DNA of 5,538 nucleotides from Enterovirga sp. (GTDB lineage: Bacteria > Pseudomonadota > Alphaproteobacteria > Rhizobiales > Beijerinckiaceae), in assembly GCA_028290385.1 (NCBI GenBank), contig JAQGJZ010000513.1:1-5538 (forward strand), in the 5' to 3' direction. This document shows positions 1 to 5,538 of this stretch, piece by piece (position 1 is the first letter of the stretch; each line of letters opens with the position of its first letter). A program made the position numbers and the translations under genes. The notes beneath the pieces were generated by a model. The model was not told the DNA's origin. It searched no databases and was given only the letters and a program-made list of their open reading frames with translations.

Positions 1-1182
1 AAGGTCGATCCGTTCAAGCTGTCCGGGACCATCTTTCAGGTCAACAATCCCGGCTTCGGCGCGCCCGCCAACGTGCGCATCAACGACTTCGACAGCATCC
101 TGGGCCGCGCCAGCCTTCGCGTCGGCCGCAACTTCCTCGTCGGCAACTGGGGCCTGCAGCCCTTCGTGACCGCGAGCGTTCTGCACGAATTCGCCGGCCG
201 GGTCCGCACGAACATCAACACCACCTTTGATGCGTTCGGCACCGCGGCCGGGTCCCCGGGGTTGCTGGCGCCGCTGGACAGTGTCGGCGCGATCAGTTCC
301 GGGCGGATCGGAACCTACGGCCAATTCGCCGCCGGCATCGCCGGCCGGATTCTGGAGACCGGATGGCTGGGCTACGTTCGCGGTGATTACCGCGTCGGGG
401 ACAGGGTCGAGGGCTGGGGCGTCAGCGGCGGCCTACGCTACCAGTTCACGCCGGACGTGGTGGCGGCCCGGAACATCGTCCGGAAGGGCTACGATCCCGT
501 GCCCGAGATCCTGCCTCAGCTCGCCGGGCCGGTCAGCTGGACCGGCATCAGCCTCGGCGGCTCGCTCGGGGCCACCTGGGGCTATTCGCATCTCGACATC
601 ACGGGTGCCGGCCGGGTGTCTCCGGATTACGCCGGGCTTCTCGTCGGCGGCCAGGTCGGGGCGGATTACCAGTTCGGGCAGGTCGTGGTGGGCATCGCGG
701 GCGATGCGGCCTGGAGCAATGCGCGCGGCGGCCGGGGCTGCCCCAACGTCGGTGCCTTGTTCTTCTACAATTGCGAGACCACCACGGACTTCCTGGGCAT
801 GGCCACGGCCCGCGTCGGCTACGCCTGGGGGCGCTCGCTCCTCTACGTGAAGGGCGGTGCGGCGTTCGCGGACCTCAGGGAGCGCGCGAAGGACAACGCC
901 GGCAATCAGCCGCTCCTGGGCGGGATCACGTTGGCGGACACGACCAGCCGGCCGTATTCGGCGATGGGCTGGGCGATCGGCGCCGGTGCTGAATTCGCCG
1001 TCACGACCAACTGGTCCGTGAAGGCCGAGTACATGCACTACGAGCTGGAGCGCCGTCAGCTCGCGTTCCAGACGCCGGGCGTCGCCCCGACCTCGGCCGC
1101 GCATGACGGCGATCTCGTCCGCGTCGGCGTGAACTACCGCTTCAACCTCGATCTGGGTGGCAGCCCGACGCTGGTCCGCTGA
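1..1182 (+). CDS. Outer-membrane protein with autotransporter-type barrel fused to Omp25/31-like barrel (3' part)
   Basis: The reading frame is open from the first base, so the gene starts upstream; 393 residues are visible and the GTG at 73 is only an internal codon. Visible residues 1-149 alternate polar and hydrophobic residues in strands typical of the C-terminal half of an autotransporter barrel, closing with GWGVSGGLRYQF, a classic barrel-closing end with terminal aromatic. A linker rich in Pro (about 150-178) leads to a second barrel (about 180-381) resembling the 8-stranded Omp25/Omp31/OmpA-like family of Rhizobiales: repeated Gly/aromatic strands (GISLGGSLGATWGYSH, LGMATARVGYAWG, WSVKAEYMHYEL) and a final VGVNYRF. 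Two Cys at visible residues 247 and 258 sit in one predicted outer loop and could form a disulfide. Both barrels should lie in the outer membrane. The passenger domain, if any, is outside the window. Family assignment is by resemblance; the substrate or adhesive role is unknown. Confidence 0.85.
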   Translation, partial: KVDPFKLSGTIFQVNNPGFGAPANVRINDFDSILGRASLRVGRNFLVGNWGLQPFVTASVLHEFAGRVRTNINTTFDAFGTAAGSPGLLAPLDSVGAISSGRIGTYGQFAAGIAGRILETGWLGYVRGDYRVGDRVEGWGVSGGLRYQFTPDVVAARNIVRKGYDPVPEILPQLAGPVSWTGISLGGSLGATWGYSHLDITGAGRVSPDYAGLLVGGQVGADYQFGQVVVGIAGDAAWSNARGGRGCPNVGALFFYNCETTTDFLGMATARVGYAWGRSLLYVKGGAAFADLRERAKDNAGNQPLLGGITLADTTSRPYSAMGWAIGAGAEFAVTTNWSVKAEYMHYELERRQLAFQTPGVAPTSAAHDGDLVRVGVNYRFNLDLGGSPTLVR

Positions 1183-1194
1183 TCCGGGCCGGCT

Positions 1195-1219
1195 GCACGC
1201 GGCGGTATCAGCCGCGTGC
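1195..1219 (+). terminator. Hairpin after outer-membrane gene, possible terminator
   Basis: Perfect 9-bp stem GCACGCGGC / GCCGCGTGC with a 7-base loop, 12 bases after the stop codon at 1180-1182. It can be extended by a G-T and a C-G pair. No T-run follows (GGGGAGGGTAAAGG comes next), so it is not a canonical intrinsic terminator. It may stabilise the 3' end or act with other factors. Confidence 0.45.
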
Positions 1220-1335
1220 GGGGAGGGTAAAGGCAGGGGCGATTTTCGCCCTTGCGCAGGGCGGCGGAGGCCATCCGCGGCCCGCTTAACTGACAGGATC
1301 GCGCCGAGGCCGCGAAAATTGCCGACGATCCGGCG

Positions 1336-1364
1336 TTGACGGGCCGCCTCCGGGCCCCTACAAG
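1336..1364 (+). promoter_or_regulatory. Likely promoter of the tRNA-Ala gene
   Basis: TTGACG at 1336-1341 (5/6 match to the housekeeping -35 box), 17-base spacer, TACAAG at 1359-1364 (4/6 match to TATAAT). Transcription would start near 1371, about five bases before the mature tRNA, so the 5' leader would be very short. The position directly before the tRNA supports it. Confidence 0.6.
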
Positions 1365-1375
1365 GCCGACGCCCT

Positions 1376-1451
1376 GGGGCTGTAGCTCAGATGGGAGAGC
1401 GCTGCAATCGCACTGCAGAGGTCAGGGGTTCGATTCCCCTCAGCTCCACCA
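1376..1451 (+). tRNA. tRNA-Ala (anticodon CGC)
   Basis: A full 76-base cloverleaf. The acceptor stem GGGGCTG (1376-1382) pairs with CAGCTCC (1441-1447) and includes the G3-U70 wobble that alanyl-tRNA synthetase recognises. D arm: GCTC/GAGC at 1385-1388 and 1397-1400. Anticodon stem: CTGCA/TGCAG, with loop ATCGCAC, giving anticodon CGC at 1409-1411 that reads GCG. T arm: AGGGG-TTCGATT-CCCCT at 1424-1440. The CCA end is encoded (1449-1451). GCG is a frequent alanine codon in this G+C-rich window, so a dedicated tRNA makes sense. Position 32-38 is A-C, not a Watson-Crick pair. The gene stands alone, with gene remnants immediately downstream. Confidence 0.97.
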
Positions 1452-1521
1452 GGGTCTCCTCCCCGAACTCCGCGTTACCTGCTGGCCGAGAGATCGCCGT
1501 ACTTCCAGTGGCTTAGCCGGG

Positions 1522-1560
1522 ACGGTTCGTCGCTTTCTGGTCTCTCGCCGGACGAACCGT
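1522..1560. repeat. 10-bp inverted repeat with 19-base spacer
   Basis: ACGGTTCGTC at 1522-1531 and GACGAACCGT at 1551-1560 are exact reverse complements. The outer flanks (CGGG before, GGTCCCG after) nearly continue the match if two bases are skipped. It lies directly before the methyltransferase remnant and 70 bases after the tRNA. It could be a hairpin, a regulator site or the scar of an inserted element; no T-run follows. Confidence 0.5.
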
Positions 1561-1651
1561 GGTCCCGTGCTCGAACTCGCTTGCGGCACGGGCCGCCTTT
1601 CGGTGCCTGTGGCCCGGGGATAGCCACGAGGTCGTCGGTGTCGACATCTCC
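1561..1651 (+). pseudogene. SAM-dependent methyltransferase fragment (motif I), frameshifted
   Basis: Frame 1 from 1561 reads GPVLELACGTGRLSVPVARG, which carries the glycine-rich SAM-binding motif I (E/DxACGTGR) of class I methyltransferases, then hits TAG at 1621-1623. Shifting to frame 2 at 1622 continues the expected fold as SHEVVGVDIS, the motif II strand ending in the acidic residue that binds the SAM ribose. One extra base near 1620-1622 therefore broke a real coding sequence. The next ~200 residues of a normal methyltransferase are absent. The piece is too short to name a substrate. The match is by motif recognition and the ordering of two motifs across the frameshift. Confidence 0.7.
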
Positions 1652-1665
1652 GCCTGCGACACGAA

Positions 1666-1746
1666 GAGGTGGTGCTCTACGAGGCGGCGGCCGTGTACGA
1701 TGCCGTGGTCCCGCCGGGGCCGTGTGAGAGCGTCTACCGTGAGCTC
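1666..1746 (+). pseudogene. Probable N-terminal scrap of the same type of methyltransferase
   Basis: Frame 1 reads EVVLYEAAAVYDAVVPPG followed by PCESVYREL. A (L)Yd..vP....fY..L pattern is typical of the region just before the LELACGTGR motif in many class I SAM methyltransferases, yet here it lies after that motif. The frame stays open to TAA at 1825-1827, but downstream of 1746 it shows no recognisable family. There is no convincing start or ribosome-binding site. I read it as a displaced or duplicated remnant; the assignment rests on pattern memory, so confidence is moderate. Confidence 0.4.
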
Positions 1747-1822
1747 CCTCGATGCTTGGAGCGGCACGCCGAACGGCAAGCCTCACGGGCGTTCCCCATT
1801 CGAACCACGACTCGGAGAACCT

Positions 1823-2320
1823 GTTAAGCATCGTCCAGGACCGCTCGTCCGCACCACGGCCATCTCGGTCCTGCGCACCTTCCTCGACAACTCTGCTTCA
1901 GGCGGGCTTGCGCTCATGGGCGCGTCCGCCCTGGCGCTCGTCGTGGCGAACTCCCCGCTCTGGCCAGCCTACTTTGCGGGGCTGCATGCCTATGTCGGCC
2001 CGCTCAGCGGCCAGCACTGGGTCAACAACGCCCTGATGTCCGTGTTCTTCCTGCTCGTCGGTCTGGAGTTCAAGCGCGAGTTCCTCGACGGACAGCTATC
2101 CACCTGAAGCCGTCGCATCCTGCCCGGAGTTGCTGCGGCAGGCGGCATGCTGGGGCCCGGCGCTCAATTTCGTCGCGTTCAACTGGGGCGATCCGAAGAC
2201 GCTACGCGGTTGGGCCATCCCGTCGGCCACCGACATCGCCTTGGCGCTCGGTGTGGTCGCCCCTCTCGGGTCTCGCGTCCCGACCGCTCAAGGTGTTCCT
2301 GACGGCCCTCGCCATCCTTG
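1823..2320 (+). pseudogene. nhaA: Na+/H+ antiporter NhaA remnant (N-terminal ~150 codons, multiply broken)
   Basis: NhaA is an inner-membrane antiporter that exchanges Na+ for H+ in pH and salt homeostasis. Frame 2 carries LRTFLDNSASGG (from 1871), two membrane helices and the NhaA signature [19 protein letters not shown], then TGA at 2105-2107 where the family has Trp (a TGG to TGA change). Frame 2 continues to about 2158, where one extra base moves homology to frame 3: [20 protein letters not shown] and [11 protein letters not shown] second shift near 2283-2287 moves it to frame 1 ([11 protein letters not shown]). Homology stops at about 2320, exactly before the Asp-Asp pair needed for ion binding. 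Normal length is about 390 residues, so roughly 60% is missing. A GGAG at 1814-1817 lies five bases before a GTT (1823) that would fit an original GTG start. The gene cannot make an active antiporter. Confidence 0.9.
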
Positions 2321-2353
2321 CCGAGAGGGATACCCCACGCCGGTCAGGGGTGC

Positions 2354-2374
2354 TTGGAGATCCGAACTCTCCAA
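2354..2374. terminator. Hairpin between the nhaA remnant and the convergent M48 gene
   Basis: TTGGAGA (2354-2360) and TCTCCAA (2368-2374) form a 7-bp stem with a 7-base loop, 20 bases past the M48 peptidase stop on the minus strand. No T-run follows on either strand. It sits where a terminator for the minus-strand operon is expected, but the sequence does not prove that function. Confidence 0.35.
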
Positions 2375-2394
2375 CCCATGACAGTTGCTGCGCA

Positions 2395-4320
2395 TCAGAG
2401 CCGCGCGCCGAGTCCCCGACGCGCCGTACAGGACACGAAATCCAGCGGATCTGCTGCGAGCAGATCGAGTTCGGCCCGCTCCAGCGGGCTCAGCCCCGAG
2501 GTGAACCGGGGATCGGCCAGGCGTTCGCGCAGGGCTGTTACCGCGCCGTGGTGCGCGGGGGTGTCGTAATGCGTCCTCGCGACCGTCAACCCGGGAATGC
2601 CGAAGAACCGGTGGATCACCTCCCCGTGCGATTTTCGGGTCTTCAAATAGTCGAGGAGGGCGGAATCGCGCTGCACGGGTTCGACCTCCGCTACGCGCCG
2701 GGCCACGGCGTCGCTGTGGGCTAGCCACCGTGGCAGGGAAATCGTGGCGTCCGCGTCCGGCTGCTCGGTGATCGAGTGGAGACCGCGATCGCCGACCTTG
2801 TAGCCGGACGTCTGAAAGCAGCGGGCGCTTCGCATCTCGGCCAGCTTGATGTTCGCCGGAGCAGCATTGCTGAAGCTCCCGACGCCTCGCCCCGGCACAG
2901 CGCCCCGCTCGGCCTGTTGGGTGATGGTCTCCGCCATCTGCCCGAAAACTCCACCCCGGCCTCGATGAGACGCCAGCAATTCGCTCATCGCCTCCTCGTC
3001 GCAATCGGCAGGCGTAGGTCCAAGCTTGACGAGAGACCCGATCCCGCGGAGCTGACACTCCATCCCCTTGCCGGCAGCAGCGAATACGGCGCGCAACGGT
3101 CCCGGATCGAGCGCGGCCGCAAGGGCAGCAGGCCGATCGAGATCGGCGCGATGGAGCCACCCAAAAACGGCGAGCGCGGCCAGCGCGCCCAGGGTCATCT
3201 CCGGCGTCAACCCGAGGCGATTGAACCCCTCGATCGGCTCGACGCGCGCGGCCGCGTCGCGCGTCACGGCGGCCCAAGGTCTTGGCCGTTGCCATGGCCC
3301 CGGATCGGCGGCTGGGCTCCCGCCGGCCTGGACACCAGACGGACGCGTATCACGGCGTGCCGGGGCGATCAGTGCCATCGAACCGGTGACCGCAACGATA
3401 GCCGCGATCCGATCTGCGATCGTCGGGTGCGTGGCCAGCGGACCCGAATGCGCCCCGTCGATCATCATCGCGTCCTGCCCGGCGGCGAGGCCGGCCAGGA
3501 CGCTTCGTCCCTCGATGCGCCGAAGCGCAGAGACGAGCGCGCCAGGGTTTTGGGTCAGCCGCACCGCTTCGGCATCAGCGATGAATTCGCGGGCCGAGGC
3601 GATCAGACGGCGCGTGACATGGCTTCCGTCGACGGCCAGGCGGCGCAGGAAGCAGACGACGAGTACGAGCACGACGAGCAGCGGCAGCGCCATCACAAGC
3701 AGCGGCAGGCTGAGCCCCTCCCAAACCCTCTTCGCCAGACGGGGATCGCGCCGGTGCTGCAGCAGCTTCAGGGTGTCTAGACAGACATTTGTTGCGGCGA
3801 TCAGCCGGATGTCGCCGTTGGCGATGTGAACGATCTCGTGGGCGGCGACCGCGGCTAGTTCGTCGTCGTCCAGCCCCTCGATCAGGCCGCGGGTGAAAAC
3901 CAGGACGGCATCCTTCCGCCTGATTCCGCAGGCGAAGGCATTCAGCGCCGGGCTTTCGATCACGCCGACATAGGGCGGCGGCAATCCCGACGCGATCACC
4001 AGCGGCTCGACGATGCCGCACAGACGGGGTTCGTCGGTATTGTCGACGAAGTGGAACTCTGTCCGGCGGCGAACCACGCGAGTGTGCCAGATCATCTGCA
4101 CCCCGAACAGCACGGCGCCCAGTGCGGTCAGGATCGGCACCCAACGAACGAGGTAGCCCGTCCAGCTATAGAGCGGGGCGTGGTCGGGATCGAGCATGGC
4201 GAGGGGGATGACCAGGGCGAGAATGGCCATGACGTGGAAAGCCACGACGAAGCCCGAAAACAGCAGCACCGAGCGCAGGTCATTGCTGCGCACGTGTCCG
4301 TAAAGGCCGTTCACCCGCAT
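2395..4320 (-). CDS. Membrane M48-family zinc metallopeptidase with long unassigned C-terminal region
   Basis: 641 residues from the ATG at 4320. This start lies 22 bases after the lemA stop, with GGGGG (4332-4328) seven bases before it; the longer open frame would run back into lemA. Hydrophobic segments lie near residues 14-42 and 58-78. The zinc motif HEIVH is at 161-165 within AAVAAHEIVHIANGD; a further hydrophobic stretch spans about 203-225; the third zinc ligand is probably E245 in SAREFIADA; and the family-typical THPTIADRI is at about 297-305. These features fit HtpX-like M48 peptidases, which cleave damaged or misfolded membrane proteins in the inner membrane. HtpX is only about 290 residues, so residues ~310-641 are extra. 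They hold a Pro/Arg-rich linker, one more hydrophobic segment (~374-390) and a soluble region with several Cys that I do not recognise. It is probably translated from the lemA message. Confidence 0.88.
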   Translation of the reverse strand: MRVNGLYGHVRSNDLRSVLLFSGFVVAFHVMAILALVIPLAMLDPDHAPLYSWTGYLVRWVPILTALGAVLFGVQMIWHTRVVRRRTEFHFVDNTDEPRLCGIVEPLVIASGLPPPYVGVIESPALNAFACGIRRKDAVLVFTRGLIEGLDDDELAAVAAHEIVHIANGDIRLIAATNVCLDTLKLLQHRRDPRLAKRVWEGLSLPLLVMALPLLVVLVLVVCFLRRLAVDGSHVTRRLIASAREFIADAEAVRLTQNPGALVSALRRIEGRSVLAGLAAGQDAMMIDGAHSGPLATHPTIADRIAAIVAVTGSMALIAPARRDTRPSGVQAGGSPAADPGPWQRPRPWAAVTRDAAARVEPIEGFNRLGLTPEMTLGALAALAVFGWLHRADLDRPAALAAALDPGPLRAVFAAAGKGMECQLRGIGSLVKLGPTPADCDEEAMSELLASHRGRGGVFGQMAETITQQAERGAVPGRGVGSFSNAAPANIKLAEMRSARCFQTSGYKVGDRGLHSITEQPDADATISLPRWLAHSDAVARRVAEVEPVQRDSALLDYLKTRKSHGEVIHRFFGIPGLTVARTHYDTPAHHGAVTALRERLADPRFTSGLSPLERAELDLLAADPLDFVSCTARRGLGARL

Positions 4321-4342
4321 CGCGGAGCCCCCGAGCGCCAGA

Positions 4343-4909
4343 TCAGAATTTAATTGTAGCCGGCTCGTCGATGAGAACGCGTTCGATGCCGAGGTCGAAC
4401 GGCATGCGGATTCGCATCTTGCAGAGCTTTGCGATCGCGCTTCCGGGGAACTGGCGTCTGGTCGCGCCGTATTCGCCAACCGCCAGATTATAGAACCTGC
4501 GCGAGGCCGTTATTCGGTTTTCTGCGTCCACCAGCTCTTTGCGGAGCTCGCTGAAGTGGGCCGAGGCTTTCAGTTCGGGATATCGCTCTGCCATCCCGAT
4601 CAGTGCGTTGATGTTCTGCGTCAGGTTCGCTTCGGCCGAAAGCCGCATTTCGGGCGAGGCGGCCCGAAGCGCTTCGGCGCGGGCCTGCGTGACCCCGAGT
4701 AGTATGTCGTTCTCGTGTTTGGCGAAGCCGCGCACGGTCTCGACCAGCGCTGGGATGAGATTCTGGCGATGCTTGAGATGCACGTCGATGTCGGCGAAAG
4801 CCGTTTCGCAGCGCTGATCAAGCGCGACGAGACGGTTATGCATCGTCCAGGCAATCAATAGCGGGACGGCAAGCAGGAATGCCGTCAAGCAGGCTAGGAT
4901 TGTGAGCAT
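4343..4909 (-). CDS. lemA: LemA family protein
   Basis: 188 residues, the usual LemA size. One N-terminal hydrophobic segment (residues 2-22) anchors it in the membrane; the rest is predicted as a mainly helical bundle. Family hallmarks in order: ID.HLKHRQNLIPALVETV (41-59), FAKHE (62-66), ERYPELKA (108-115), ELVDAENRI (125-133), RRFYNLAV (137-144) and QFP (153-155). The ATG at 4909 was chosen because AAGAGGGA (4920-4913) lies directly before it; a GTG at 4924 would put that ribosome-binding site inside the gene. The biochemical role of LemA is poorly defined. Across bacteria it is often next to M48/HtpX-type peptidases, as here, where the peptidase follows after 22 bases. This suggests an operon and a shared job in membrane protein maintenance (inference). 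Confidence 0.92.
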   Translation of the reverse strand: MLTILACLTAFLLAVPLLIAWTMHNRLVALDQRCETAFADIDVHLKHRQNLIPALVETVRGFAKHENDILLGVTQARAEALRAASPEMRLSAEANLTQNINALIGMAERYPELKASAHFSELRKELVDAENRITASRRFYNLAVGEYGATRRQFPGSAIAKLCKMRIRMPFDLGIERVLIDEPATIKF

Positions 4910-4912
4910 CGT

Positions 4913-4920
4913 TCCCTCTT
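4913..4920 (-). promoter_or_regulatory. Ribosome-binding site of lemA
   Basis: On the minus strand AAGAGGGA precedes the ATG at 4909 by three bases, with its purine core (GAGG) about six bases away. It decides the lemA start in favour of 4909 rather than the GTG at 4924. Confidence 0.65.
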
Positions 4921-4924
4921 CCAC

Positions 4925-5058
4925 CGCACCGCATCTCTATGCGACGGTTACGCTTGCGATTTCATTGCAAGCAAAGCGACAATCAGGCGTGCTGCTTAAC
5001 TGTGGCTAAATCTAATCTCTGGTAGACGTGGGTAGCTCGTTCCGAGTTGGGGTTGCTG
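4925..5058. other. Divergent control region between lemA and the PspA-like gene
   Basis: About 134 bases separate the lemA translation signals from the plus-strand ATG at 5059, and part of it is visibly richer in A+T than the coding DNA around it. It must contain promoters for both directions. I see TAAATC/TAATCT-type -10-like strings near 5006-5017 on the plus strand but no convincing -35 partner, so no promoter is called. A small 5-bp hairpin (CGCAT-CTCT-ATGCG, 4930-4943) would lie in the lemA leader. No sigma-54 GG-N10-GC element is seen. Confidence 0.6.
4952..4972. promoter_or_regulatory. Inverted repeat, possible operator
   Basis: GCTTGC (4952-4957) and GCAAGC (4967-4972) are exact reverse complements separated by the A+T-rich 9-mer GATTTCATT. 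The 15-base centre-to-centre spacing and the position between two divergent genes fit a dimeric regulator site, or a weak hairpin in the lemA leader. No regulator can be named. Confidence 0.35.
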
Positions 5059-5538
5059 ATGGCTGAGTCGATTTTCGCCCGTGTGTCGCGCCTGCTTTCG
5101 GCGACCGTCGAAGATGCGGTCGATCGGAAGGATCAGGCGGGAGGCGAAGCCGTCATGCGGTAGGCGATCCGCGAGGCTGATCGGGCCATCGATGAGGTCA
5201 GGACACAGCTCGAAGCCGCGATGGCGCGCCGTCTCAACGCCGCTCGGCACCAGAAGATGCTCACCGAACGCGTGGATCAGCTTACGCAAAAGGCCAGCTT
5301 CGCCCTCAAGGAAGGTCGCGAGGATCTCGCAGAAGCGGCCCTGTCGCGGCAGATCGATTTCGAGGCGCAGGCCAAGAAGCTGGAGGATGTTCAGAGCCTC
5401 GCACGGGACGAAGAGCAGCGGCTGCAGGATGGGCTGACCGCGCTGGAGGCCCGCAAGGCTCAAATGGAGGAGGCGCTGTCGGCCTACGTCATCTCCCGGC
5501 GAGAAGCGGCGCTTGGCGGCGACGGACCCGCGCGGCTC
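5059..5538 (+). pseudogene. PspA/IM30-family gene interrupted by an amber codon, 3' end outside the window
   Basis: From ATG 5059 the frame reads an amphipathic N-terminal helix (MAESIFARVSRLLSATVEDA), then VMR and TAG at 5161-5163 (codon 35). The same frame then stays open to the window edge with 125 more codons of charged coiled coil: AIREADRAIDEVRTQLEAAM, then KASFALKEGREDLAEAALSR, which closely resembles the PspA stretch K.E.AL...REDLA..AL. PspA/IM30 proteins bind stressed inner membrane through the N-terminal amphipathic helix and oligomerise through the coiled coil. A single C-to-T change (CAG to TAG) would explain the stop. As read, only a 34-residue peptide is made unless there is readthrough or internal initiation. 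There is a weak GGGG at about 5049-5052 before the ATG. Whether this is PspA proper or a paralogue such as YjfJ cannot be told from this part. A sequencing error is an alternative. Confidence 0.8.

Noticed and set aside
433..1104. Minus-strand open frame opposite the outer-membrane gene
   Set aside because: It is antisense to a clear beta-barrel coding sequence and has no recognisable family.
1183..1335. Possible small gene between the outer-membrane gene and the tRNA promoter
   Set aside because: A short frame with Arg-rich composition spans the hairpin, without a ribosome-binding site or recognisable sequence.
1336..1623. 95-residue plus-strand open frame
   Set aside because: It runs through the tRNA gene; only its last 20 codons are meaningful, as a methyltransferase remnant.
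1559..2107. 182-residue plus-strand open frame as an intact gene
   Set aside because: It is a chance joining of methyltransferase debris to the broken front part of nhaA and ends at a nonsense codon inside NhaA homology.
2288..3295. Long minus-strand open frame of 335 codons
   Set aside because: It is an out-of-frame shadow of the M48 C-terminal region with low-complexity Arg/Gly composition. The M48 frame itself stays open and proceeds from clear motifs.
2776..3780. Long plus-strand open frame of 334 codons
   Set aside because: It is antisense to the M48 gene, has the Arg/Pro-rich composition of a high-G+C shadow frame, and shows no domain.
4321..4479. N-terminal extension of the M48 protein by 53 residues
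   Set aside because: It would overlap the well-supported 3' end of lemA in another frame and has no family similarity; the ATG at 4320 begins just before the first membrane segment.
4925..5058. Sigma-54 promoter, as for pspA in enterobacteria
   Set aside because: No GG-N10-GC pair with the expected TTGC context is present, and no enhancer-binding protein gene is nearby in the window.
4996..5463. Minus-strand open frame opposite the PspA-like gene
   Set aside because: The plus strand carries recognisable PspA coiled-coil sequence on both sides of one stop; the minus frame is unlike any family I know and is likely a shadow.

Overview
The window is about two-thirds G+C, with strong third-position G/C bias. 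Its protein families (an autotransporter-type barrel joined to an Omp25/Omp31-like barrel, LemA, an M48 peptidase, a PspA/IM30 protein) point to an alphaproteobacterium. A Methylobacterium-like member of the Rhizobiales/Hyphomicrobiales is my best guess, based on family resemblance only.

Layout. (1) 1-1182, plus strand: the 3' part of an outer-membrane gene whose 5' end lies outside the window. It carries the end of an autotransporter-type beta-barrel followed by a second, Omp25/31-like barrel. A strong hairpin follows 12 bases after the stop. (2) 1336-1451: a promoter and tRNA-Ala(CGC) with encoded CCA. (3) 1452-2394: gene debris with no intact gene. It holds two scraps of a SAM-dependent methyltransferase, apparently in swapped order, then the first ~150 codons of a Na+/H+ antiporter nhaA broken by a nonsense codon, two frameshifts and a 3' truncation. 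(4) 2395-4909, minus strand: an intact two-gene operon, lemA then a membrane M48 zinc metallopeptidase with a long C-terminal region I cannot assign. (5) 4910-5058: an intergenic region between divergent genes, with an inverted repeat. (6) 5059-5538, plus strand: a PspA/IM30-family gene with an in-frame amber codon at codon 35, running off the right edge.

How it fits together. The lemA/M48 pair is a recurring bacterial gene neighbourhood of membrane-anchored proteins linked to membrane protein quality control. A PspA-like membrane-stress protein divergently transcribed from it suggests an envelope-stress locus, but its amber codon means the PspA arm may be dead in this strain. The tRNA with gene debris just downstream looks like a site where DNA has been gained and then eroded. 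No integrase, transposase, CRISPR array or clear attachment-site duplication is visible. The most notable points are the double-barrel protein, the unusual M48 protein, the amber-interrupted PspA gene and the reordered methyltransferase scraps.
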